Shown piece by piece: positions 1 to 12,200 of a DNA stretch of 64,000 nt. Every line of letters starts with the position of its first letter. Position 1 is the stretch's first letter. The position numbers and the translations under genes were made by a program. Under the pieces are notes generated by a model. It had not been told where the DNA came from, ran no database searches, and was given only the letters and a program-made list of their open reading frames with translations. Location: positions 10,053,501-10,117,500 of the forward strand of contig NC_088310.1 in assembly GCF_910592395.1 (NCBI RefSeq). The letters run 5' to 3'. The DNA comes from Lineus longissimus (taxonomy: Eukaryota; Nemertea; Pilidiophora; Heteronemertea; Lineidae).

Positions 1-181
1 TGCTGCAGTGATTTGACCTGGGTGGTGAGTTCTTGTCTGTCTGACGAAATTCGCCCCCCCCCATCTGGTACACACCCATTCCAGATGACGTTCCACCAAT
101 ATGTCCGGGGAATCGTGTATAAAAACTGCCATAATTACTATGCAATTTATTTATCATCAAGTCAACTCCCTTGGTTCTTAC

Positions 182-267
182 CTTCAACATTTCCCTGTTT
201 TGCATAAAGGGCTGCCAAGTTGATGATCTCCGACCCATATGCTCGGAAATGATCAAAGTCATTCTCA
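182..267 (-). CDS. LRPPRC: LRPPRC exon t (last one in window)
   Basis: This is 86 nt, acceptor tttctttccag, donor gtaaga, phase 2 in and 1 out. It reads [20 protein letters not shown] then YAKQGNVE, matching human FDRL...KYLGLVRVLAKHGKLQ. It leaves mid-codon, so the gene continues beyond the left edge of the window. Confidence 0.92.
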
Positions 268-3200
268 CTGGAAAGAAATAGGAACACGTATTTGTTTACT
301 GGTACCTCTATGGCTACATTCAGTTGCCAGCATTTCTTAAAGGGACTCTATAGACAGCAGTTAAGTAGGCAAGATGAAGTTACATGAAGTCACCAATAGG
401 GGTCTCTCACATCTCACAGTACATTGAAATGATTCACACTTGTACGAGGAATATACTTCCTGCTAAGTCTGACATTACCCAGGGCCTGTACTGTGCATAT
501 GAGTCACCCAAAGATGGCCAATTTAACCCCCTGCTCCTGCCTATAGTCCCCCTTTAACACTTTTAATGCAATATGACCTATGTCTTGGTTTTCTGTCCGA
601 AGATACCCCACTTCCAGCTGCTGATCTGTTCTCTCAAGACTTTGAAGTAAGAACTACAAAAACATCCTCAAGGGAAGATAGGTACTTTCTTTGGTTATAA
701 ATATCCATTGTAAAGCAATTCTGACAGTTTTAGGGGGTGGATGGGGTGATGGAAAAGGGGTAATTTTGGTTACTTTTCAACCAGAGAAGTTAAATATAGA
801 TGGGGATATACAACAAAGTAATCTTTTCTCTGTTGATTCATCAAGCTCTGGTTGGGGAAGATATTGCAAAAGAATGTTACGCAGCTATATGTATTTCTAA
901 TCGATTTTTTTCGTGGGTTCTAAAAAGGGGTTGAAACACTAGCACTGAAACAGTGAACGTGTCCAGTTGCCCCAATTATCAAACTAAACTATCAAGTAGA
1001 GTTATAGTTGGTTTCAGGTTCCTAACTTTTTTCATGGCTGGTTTTATAGCTGACCCTGTTGATGGATGTTTATGGTATTGATACCGAACTGGAGGTATTG
1101 GTTGTCTCGGTTAATCCCCATTTCGCCTACACCCATTTCGCCTACAAAATTTACCCGTTTCGCCTACTCACCATTTCGCCTACACCCATTTTGCCTACTC
1201 ACCATTTTGCCTACTCGCCATTTCGCCTACACCCATTTCGCCTATTCACCATTTCGCCTATTACCCATTTCGCCTATTACCCATCTTGCCTACATCATTT
1301 CAAATGTTTTATGAAAGTGACTTCAAATTCAAAAGACGTTTCAGCCTTCTAGTCTAATTTGAAATGTCTATTGGTGCCAAAATTTTGTAACACTTTTAGA
1401 AATATGCAGTTTATCCAACTAAATACCAACTAAATACTATCAGACGAACTGAGTAGGGTCATGAGTAGGGTCATGATTTGGCCGAAAACAGTGGAAATAT
1501 CATGGTCTCTCAAATTTGTCCAATTTGAAGAAAAAAAATTTGTGGACAACCACCAGTTTTAATAAAATTTCACCATTTACTCGCCTGACTGTCTGGAATG
1601 TCATATCCAAATTTCAGATTCACAACCCGAAGCATTATTTGATGCAAGGCGGTCAAACTGTGACAATTTAACTGCAAAAAGGCTTAAAATATCAATGGTG
1701 GTCTTGTCTCAAGAGGCTGGGTTGGAATGATAAAGTAGGGTAAAGTTTAACTGGGAAATATGCTATAATATGAAGGAAAAAAACCAAGCTCAACAATTCG
1801 TAAAATTGTTCAAATGTCCAGCGCACACCACTCTTTTCCTTTTTAGTAGGCGAAATGGTGAATAGGTGAAGTGGGTGTAGGCAAAATGGTGAATAGGCGA
1901 AATGGGTGTAGGCGAAATGGGTGTAGGCGAAATGGGGGTACACCGTTGTCTCACCAAAACCGCTGGTGTGGAGCTAAAATGTAGACCAAAACCGAGGCGT
2001 AGCTGAGGTTTTGGTGAATATTTCAGCTCCACTCGTTCGGTTTGGGTGAGACAATCAATACTGACAGTGAGGTATCAATTTCTATTCCAAAACATCTCAA
2101 ATTAAATAATGAATAATGTGGTTTTAAATGCTTTTGAACTGCTTCCACATTTTGTACCAACCCAAATGGTTTATGGTTGCCTAACCATAACCGCTGAATT
2201 CAAAACAAGGCTTCATTGGTGCATCGTGCATTCACACTGTAATCTGTGGTTCATTCTAAACCCAGTTGTTTTAGAATTTGCTACAACAGGAGCAAGTTCA
2301 TATGTTTTTTCCATAGACTTGCAGAGAATACATGTAGGATTCCGTTCAAATCTTACAGCATTTCCTTGTATTTGAGAGCCTCAGTCAGGTCCTGTTTGTG
2401 TCGTGTGGCCAGAAACATCAACGCTCTGATAATATCGGGCGTGTAGATAAATCCAAGTCCATCAAGTTCAGTTTTGATTTCGTCGGCTTTGGCAACATTC
2501 TGAAAAAAAATTGTGAAAGCAGGTTAACCCTTTCAGTCCCACATGTACTGAGATTTCCTCCAGTTGTCGGCTCTTCTGAGACTGTCTAGCAAGGGCCTAA
2601 ACACATGAGATATAAGTTAAAGGCCTTGGTTACTGAAAATGTCAAGATAAGATAGAATGTATGAGGGTTTGAAACTCCCAACAGATGTTGCCAGACTGCT
2701 GTATCAGCGAAAATCAGCAGAGAGTGTAACAATTTTGAAAAAGCTTCCTTAAAGTTATCTTATCTGTGTGCCTCCCTAATCAATCATATGGTTCCATCTC
2801 AGTTGATGCGTAACAATGGCTTAGCCTCAGACTTGATCTAGGTGTCAGACCAAGGACTACGAAACGTCATCTATACAAAAGTCACACAGTTTTGGTACAA
2901 AAAGAAAGTACAGTATAACCTCCCTTAGCAGACACCCTCTTTATTAAGGACACTAGTTTTGGTCCCAAATTGGGTGTTTCCATTCAATTTGACCTCTCTT
3001 ATCACGACAGCACTTGTCAGTCCCGAGGGTGTCATCAATGGAGAGGTTCTACTGTACCTTTCAACTTGGATTAATCAATCATGTTGGCTAAAACGTTTTT
3101 TTATCCTAACTGGGGCTCCTTTGTCAATCTTGGTTGGTCCAGGCAAACCAACTTGATATCTTTCCTGATGAATTTGATACTAAAACGGTAAGAACTCAAT

Positions 3201-6200
3201 ATCGCACTCTCCATTGCCAAAATTGCAACATTTTTTTCAATATGAAATGGAATGCAGACTTACCCCAGCAAGGCAATGTTTTTCCAGCAGCCATCTGAGA
3301 GGGCCCCGGATATTCGCATCACTTGCTCGGCTTTCTTGCAAAAGTGCCTCAAGTTCTTCCATTGATTTTGATCCCAACATAGTTTGCTCAAACTGGAAAA
3401 GAGTTCTCTAACAATCAAATTCTGGAGACATTGGTGATGTGATCTCTATTCTAACTTTATTACTACAGAATCTCTTAAATGGAAAAAAGAGAGTTTACAA
3501 GTCATGTACACGATCATGCACACTATGCATTATCATGCTTTGTTCCATGGTTCTAAAATAAAAATATATGGATTTTGAACGAATCGCACTCTACAGTGCA
3601 AATGCACTATGCGCAAACTAAGCATCGTTTTTAATTCAGCGGTTATGGTTAGGCAACCAAAATGTGGAAGCTGTCAAAAAGCATTTAAATTCACATTTTT
3701 CGTTGTTTAATTTGAGATATTTTAGAATAGAAATTGATACCTCAGTATCGGTATTGATTGTCTCACCAAAACTGCCCGGGTGGAGCTGAAATGTTGGCCA
3801 AAACCTCGGCTCTGCCAAGGTTTTGGTCGGCATTACAATTTAGGTAAAACACCTGATTTACAGTATTTTTTAAAAGAAATATAGTTTACACCCCTCACCG
3901 AATTCCGAAATAATTGGCAGAACTGGACATTACCCTATGATTCTTCTAAAAAGCCACAAAAAGTCATACAAACAACACAGAAAATGTTCCTAGAACTCCC
4001 TAGCAACAAACTGCATAATAAAACATTGTCTAAGGCATCCAAAACCTTATGGGCTGTAAATCTGAATTGACCGGACATTTTGACAGAAAATCGTCTGCTA
4101 GCTGTCTCCACCATATACACCAAACCATCACTCGACCACAGTACATGTAAGAAAAAATATTGGAACACAGCTGTTAGTAATCTAGAATGACTGTAGATGT
4201 CTCTCAGATCGATTCCAGACAGTGCTGAGCACAGCTTAACCGTGTGTAGATAGTAATGTATGCAAACGGCATAGGTCGTTCAACGTTACTGGCGCCTGAT
4301 TTACCCAAACGACTTATGCCGTTCAACAGTCTCAAAGAGTTAATTCCTGTATATGAAGAGTTAGATTGATCATACATCTAAGAGTAGATGACAACAGAAA
4401 CAGTGGTTAATTGTAGCGCCTTCAGCTTGGTGTATTAGAGCCTTAAAGGGTAACTCGTGTCAAATTTCACCATATAATGTTTTGACAAATGACTATGTCA
4501 CTTGCTCATAAATCGGTAAGGTTTTCGAATCAAAATGCACATTTTCTAGAAATTGATGGTTTAATCCCACCCACGATGTTTTCGTTGATGACGTCACAAC
4601 ATGAACATTTTCGCGGTCGCGGAGCTTTACATTCAGCGATTTTATAATAAATCTAATCAAAAATGGAAAATTTGAGCTTTACATTTGTGATCAACAATTA
4701 AAAACGGACGTATTTCCGCAAAGTTGTAAATCACATCATAGTATCACTTTAAGGATGTCATAGCTTTGGTTTTTTGTAGGCAGATGGCGCAGTGGGGCAA
4801 TATGTCATGCTTCATTGGAACTAGACTAGGCCTATTAAATTCAACAAGTATATAGGCCCCAAGTGCTGGTGTGGTGTATACAGAGCACGTAACTGGCGTT
4901 GTTAACAAAGAGGTTAATTACATGTACATTGCCATCATGTTTAGTTCGACAGTATGTTTTTATGCAAAATCGGAAACTTTTACGGACAAAATGAAATGGT
5001 CCAGGGACCATGTGCTCACCTGTGTCGAAGGGGAGGCTATGGAGTCAGTGATTCTGACATTGGTAAAGCTGTATATATCATTTTATGGTCAGACCAGCAA
5101 TTGTCAATGATCCCTGTATGGTGCACATGATGTGCATTTGTAAATACAAGGTCTAATTTGGTGTGGTAATCAGTTGTTGACCTTTAGCCCCCTATTGGCC
5201 AAACCGTAAATCGTATGACGCCACGATTCAGTCTCTGAGTAAAGGTCACCCAAGGGTAAATATGTACCAAGTTTGAGTTCAATAGCCTCAGCGGTTACAA
5301 AACGTGCCACCATTGACCTATCTTACCTTGAAAATTAGGTCAAATCAAAAACCCGGAGGATATGTGATGTCCCATTAGTAGAAGTACCTACCATATTTTT
5401 TTAAAAATTTTCGGACCAGTAATAAGGGAGAAAACGCATTTCTTCATTTTTTACCTTTGGCCCCCTGGTGGCCAAACCGTGAAACATATGAGACCGCGTT
5501 TTGGTCTCTAAGTAGTGGTCACCAAGGGGTACATGTGTACTAAGTTTCAGTTCAGTGGCTTTAGCGGTAACAAAACGTGCCACCCATGTCTAACGACGAC
5601 GGACGACGACGACGGACGCTGCGTGATGGTAAAGGCTCACAGGTGAGCCAATAAAAATGAATACCCTGTGGAGTCGGATGTTATTTCATATCTCACAAGT
5701 GTTATGGTCATACTTTAGCAAGAGTTGATAAAGACTAGTCTTTATTAATTCTAACTAATAGTAACAGATTTTGAGCATAGAAAATCACTGGAACAATCCT
5801 CACACCATCTCCTCTACAAAGGATTATGAAGATGTGTATTGACCCAATGCAATCCCCTCACAGAACACACCAACACTGAGACGCCCCCTCCACGGAATGA
5901 ATTACTGAAGTAGCTCTCAATATCTAGAATAGTTCACAATCTCCAACCCAACCCCAATGCAATGGAATGTCCTGATAACAGCTCATAGCTCAAATATGTT
6001 CATTATTATTCATTGGCCCAATATCTTACCGGTTGTCTTCGTTCTGCTCGTGCTATCACAGGAACTGTCACTTTCACTGCTACCAGTTGCTGGAATATGA
6101 AATCAAGAATATAAGAACAGTTTAACCCTTCAAAGATTGTAACTAGAGTAGAACCTCTCTAGTAAGGACAACCTCGGGACGGGCAAGTGCTGTCCTTAAT

Positions 6201-9200
6201 ACAGGGTTTCCTGATTAGAGAGGTCAAATTGAATGGAAACAACCAATTTGGGACCAAAAGTAGTGTCCTTAATAGAGAGGGTGCCCTTAATGGAGAGGGT
6301 GCCCTTAATAGAGAGAGTGTCCTTAATAGAGAGGGTGTCCTTAATAGAGAGGGTGTCCTTAATCGAGAGGTGTCCGCTAAGGGAGGTTCTACTGTATTTC
6401 GTAAATTAAAGGCAAACCCATTATTATTTACATCAAAATACAATCAAAGATGAGAAAGTTCTACCATCAGTGCTTTTCACTGAGCCTGAGAACGGTTTGC
6501 TCATGAAAGCCCAATAAAATGTTTTCGCACTCGTTGATTTTCACTGGCCAGTTTATGAGATTGGAGAGAAATCAACATTTGATCGGCAACTTTAGATCCA
6601 GGGCCGAATTCAGAACATCCCAGCCATCACTGTTCAGAATACAAACCTCAATCAACTTTAATGAAACACCAAGTGCAGTCAGTCTCTCTGTTAATCTTTC
6701 ACTCTCAGTAACTCCCAATTTCTGCAAAAAACATTAATTTTTTTATGAACAACCCGTCAAGTAGGCAAAAATGATGTAATGACACCGAACCTGCAAGAGC
6801 AGTTTATCTTGTAGTTGGAAATTATTCATCAGCAATGATCTTATAAACTTCATCTCAAGTATTTAACTGTAAGATGTAAGTATATCTCCTATCTTTTCAT
6901 GGTCGATGAACTCTCCTGGATACAGGGTGGGTCAGGGGGTGCAATATTGTTATGTCACAGCATGGTCTGTAGATATGTGCTCTGTATATATCTCCCATCT
7001 TTTCATGGTTGATCAACTCTACCAGGAACCAGGTGGGTCAGGGAGCGCAATATGGTTATGTTACAAAGTGGTCTGTACACATTGACATACAGAATTTCTT
7101 TCTCGGTGTAAGACATGGCAACTGAGCGTACTTTTTAACAACAAAGAGTTTACAGAATATCCAGGGCACAAGTACAAATTTCAACCGACAGTGCGACAAT
7201 ACTCCACGAAGGTACTGCACTCGAACCAGAAGAAGAAAAAGAAGTATTTGCAATGGAAGCAGGTTGGCGCCTTGTTTAAAAACATGGCGCAGGCCCCTTT
7301 TATGTAGACAGTTCAGCTTTAATATCTATCATTGCAGGCTGTGATGGTGTTCCCTTACTTCTCATGGAAACACACAGTTCAGCTTTAATATCTATCATTG
7401 CAGGCTGTGATGGTGTTCCCTTACTTCTCATGGAAACACACGGTTACGATTAATCAACCTTACAATGACTATTGTGCGCTGAAATACAGACGCTGTGGTA
7501 TTTGTGTATGTTTTCCACTCATCATCCCATGTCAGTCTTGAGGACAATGTCCTAAGAAGTAGGCTGGAATAAGATCACTTTAAAATGAGAGTTTTCTCAC
7601 CTTGTCCACCATAGACTGTATAACAGCTTCTAGACGGTCAGTGTCACCAGAATACATATCCATCACTTTGAAGAGAAATGTTGTAGCGAGATCTGTCACT
7701 CGGAAATCGCGACTCATGAATGCACCATCCTGGGCCAACTCCAGCAGCTGCAAGATGAAACAACGAATTTTGACGAGTTGGTATAATTTCTTATTGATCA
7801 AACTCCACCTACTTCACATCAACAGCAAAGAGGGAAAATGACTTCTAACTTTTGAGTCCCGCAAGTGAGATTTGGAGACTCATGATCTCAGCTGCCAAGA
7901 CCAGATTAAAGAAAAAGTGTAGATGGAGGGAATCCCCTTCTTGAGGGATTCATTTTCTTTCTTGTCTAGGCTCTCTTGCACGTTTGAGAGCCAGTTCATG
8001 TGGCCAGCACATTTGGGTGTGCTTTAAAAATTTCTCATCTGGCAATACAACATCGACATGGTCGTTAGATGGTGAACGTGAATATGTTACAGTAGAACCT
8101 CTCTATCAAGGACACCCTAGGGACTGACAAGTGCTGTCCTTAATAGAAATGTGTCCTGATTAGAGAGGTCCAATTGAATGGAAACACCCAACTTGGGACC
8201 AAAACTAGTGTTCTTAATAGATATGGTGTCCTTAATAGAGAGGTGTCCGCTAGGGAGATTCTAATCTATATCCATTCTGGGCATTCTGACAACGATGTCT
8301 TCAAGATGGATATTTACATTTACGGTACTTGAAAATACAACTGAATATTAAAAATGTGATATGAAAATATTTATGTTGGTGTGATTGCAAAGAAATCTTT
8401 TATACGGGCTATGCCATGGGATGGTTAAGTAAAAATATTGGATTTCTTGTGTAAATCATGCTTTGCATTTAAAACTCTTGTTTTTTTTTACTAACCTGGA
8501 CTGCAGCATCCGAATCCCTCGTGTTTTTGAACTGATCCAAGAGATAAGGCCGCAAGAGAGCATGGTAGAATCGCACATCTCTCCCTTTCGCTGAAGGGAA
8601 AACAACGAACTGTAAGGGGCTGTTGCAAAATGAAAGTGAAGCCAATAGAAACGAAATATTTTAGTTTCTCCTCCAACCCCCTCCCTCCAGAAACTAAAAG
8701 TGTCATGATTTTTGGTTTCACTTTCGATAGGCTTGTGTTGCACCTTTTGACTTTTGGCATTTTGGGACATACTTCAAGGCAGGATCATAATATGCTTGAG
8801 GGCAACAGGGGGTTTGAAAATTCTGGTAGTAACAGGCTACCCAGGAAAAGTATGAGGCTATAAGGCATTTAGGAGCAGATTTGGGCATTTTGAGGGTCAG
8901 AAAACACTTCAGGAAGGATCATAAATATATACCCCTAAAAAGAATCTTTTTTGTATATTTTTGATGAGGTCGAAAAAAAGGAAGAAAAGTTTTCGTTTTT
9001 ATTTGCTTCACTTTCATTTTGCTACAGCCCGTAACAATATAGGCTTAACTCCCTTTTATACAATAACATAATATGTAAGCCCCTACATAAATAGCCCCGG
9101 CTTCCATAATGCAAACTAAATGCATAACTTTGTCGATGATTTCTCGAAGTGGTCAATCAGGAAATGTTTTCATTTTGAGAGATTCGGTTTAATTTGAATG

Positions 9201-12200
9201 ACTCTGGATTGGATGCACTGCCCTATATTTTATTATGAAAACTACTTTGAATATCACCATGATTATTGGTATGAAAGTAGACATGGGTAGTAGAACCCAG
9301 ATGGCGATGTTATGACAATTTCAGAAAAATTGCAGATTGGACACTTCGTGAAATTATCGCTGACTTGTCCAATCTGCAATTTTTGATAACGACAAAAATA
9401 GGCAGTGTCAAATTTCACCATTGTCCCAAAGGACTCCAATTGTTTCACTTCGAATCCACTCATTCATTCTTTGTTCTTCATGTTTTTGGGCTCTTGAGCA
9501 CAAATTTCTGGTTGGGATTTGTTTGAAGTATGGATTCTGTTGACCCGAGCGACGTGAGCGAACAGGATTTCTAGGGATCTGAGTCCTAAACATTTAGGAC
9601 AAATAATTAGTAAATTTGTCTTGATCCAACACGTATTTGCCTTCCACTAATTCCAATCTTTTTTTACAAAACAGATGTTATTTTTGGAACAAAATTGCAT
9701 AGTCCACTCTGGCAACAAATATTTGACCCAAAAATGATCTGAAAATTACTGCGTCAGATGTGCATTACCGCTCCTTCAATATTGATTTTAGCAACATTAG
9801 TTGGTATTTTGATTCAGATGCTTCAAAAAGATATTAGAAATCTAAAGCGTAAATTCATTTCAAAATGCCGAAACTTTTACTTACCAAAGGTAACAACTTC
9901 TTCAGCCTTCCCACTTTTCAGTAGACCAAGCATAGATGCAAAATTCACATCTCCTGCTGCTATGCCGGCCGACTGCAAATAAAACCAGTTCAATGAAACT
10001 TTGGTATAATTTAAATCAACAATAAATAGTTTTAGTGGGCGTTTTATTTTATTCGCTGATCCGAAGATTTGCAAAAACGAAATTCATGAAAAAATATTTT
10101 TCACTCAAAATGAAATGGCCAGGGCCATTGTGCTCACCTCATGTGGAGGAAAGATAGATGAAGAGTATGGTATTGTGTCATGTAGTGTTAGGTTTGATGT
10201 AGGTCCAACCAATTACAATTTCCCCAAAATGGCCAATTTACAGTACATTTGACCTCTGTGACCTTGAAAAGTAGGTAAAATCAAAAAAGACCCCGGTGAC
10301 ACATTGAATGGTTGTTAGAATTAGATGTACCTATGATATAAAATTGGTGCCAATCAGGCAAGTAATTAAGGAATAATAGCATTTTGAAGAATTTTTGATT
10401 TGGCCCCCTCCCTGGAGGCCAAACAGCAAATCAGATCGAACCAAACTTCGGTACCTGAGATCACCTGAACAATGGGTACATATGTACTTAATTTGTGATC
10501 AATAGTCATTGCGGTTAAGAAACGTGCCATAGTTACGGCCTGACGGCCAATTTACGCCATTTGACCTCTGTGACCTTGAAAAGTAGGTCAAATTAATGAA
10601 ATGGTCCAGGGACCATGTGCTCACCTGTGTCGAAGGGGAGGCTATGGAGTCAGTGATTCTGACATTGGTAAAGCTGTATATATCATTTTATGGTCAGACC
10701 AGCAATTGTCAATGATCCCTGTATGGTGCACATGATGTGCATTTGTAAATACAAGGTCTAATTTGGTGTGGTAATCAGTTGTTGACCTTTGGCCCCCTAT
10801 TGGCCAAACCGTAAATCGTATGACGCCACGATTCAGTCTCTGAGTAAAGGTCACCCAAGGGTATATATGTACCAAGTTTGAGTTCAAAAGCCTCAGCGGT
10901 TACAAAACGTGCCACCATTGACTAACAGCGGTGCCGTCGGCGAACTTTGACCTATCTTACCTTGAAAATTAGGTCAAATCAAAAACCCGGAGGATATGTG
11001 ATGTCCCATTAGTAGAAGTACCTACCATATTTTTTTCAAATTTTTCGGACCAGTAATAAGGGAGAAAACGCATTTCTTCATTTTTTACCTTTGGCCCCCT
11101 GGTGGCCAAACCGTGAAACATATGAGACCGCGTTTTGGTCTCTGAGTAGTGGTCACCAAGGGGAACATGTGTACTAAGTTTCAGTTCAGTGGCTTTAGCG
11201 GTAACAAAACGTGCCACCCATGTCTAACGACGACAGACGACGACGACGGACGCTGCGTGATGGTAAAGGGTCACAGGTGAGCCAAAAACATGTGTGACAT
11301 ATACTGTATGGTGGTCAGATGTACCCATGATATCAAATTGGTGGCAATCGGGCAAGAAGTTAAGGAATAATCACATTTTTAAGGTTTTTGGATTTCGCCC
11401 CCTGGTGGTCAAGTGGTGAATCATATTGGACCGAACTTCGCTCCCTGAGATCACCTGACTAAGGGGTACATGTGTACCAAATTTGGGATCAATAGTCATT
11501 GCAGTTTAGAAACGTGCCATAGTTACATCCTAACGGCCAATTTACGCCATTTGACCTCTGTGACCTTGAAAAGTACGTCAAATCAAAAACACGTATGATA
11601 TGTGATGTATCCTTGCTAGGAGTACCTACCATAAAAGTTTTATTGAAAACGGATCATTAATAGGAGACATATCACACTTTTTATGTTTTCAGTTTTGGCC
11701 CCCTGGTGGCCAAGTTATGAACCAGACCACACCGAAATTCAGTGTCAGAGTACCTCTGACCTAGGAGGTCATGTGTACAAAGTTTCAAGTTCATAGCACA
11801 AGCGGTTAAGAAACGTGCCACACAGGATACGGACGACGACGACGGACACAGGGCTAACGGTGAGCCAAAAACGGAAGAACATTACAATGCACATGTACTG
11901 TAGAATCTCCCTTAGCAGACACCTCTCTTTTAAGGACACACCCCCTATTAAAGACACTTCTTTTGGTCCCAAATTGGTTGTTTCCATTCAATTCATCAGG
12001 ACATCTCTCTATTAATGACAGCACTTGCCAGTTCCGAGGGTGTCCTTAATAGAGAGGTTCTACTGTAATTCAAATTTGATTAGTTATTTAACTGTAGTGC
12101 CCCTTCTAGGCAGCCAATGAGCTACCAGCACTTGTTGGCACCATGCCAGACAGCCTGCCAACTTCATGCATAGTCCCCCAGTCTCGATGTAGTTTGACCG

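Noticed and set aside
1059-1352. ORFs of 82-97 codons with repeated HFAY/ISPT motifs
   Set aside because: Translation of the foldback arm array; open in two frames at once.
10642-10887. 81-codon ORF resembling a LINE endonuclease end (LDLVFTN..SDHKMIY)
   Set aside because: It lies inside the Helentron-like subfamily B element, is broken in the near-identical copy at 4986-5655, and no other endonuclease motif is present. A coincidence cannot be fully excluded.
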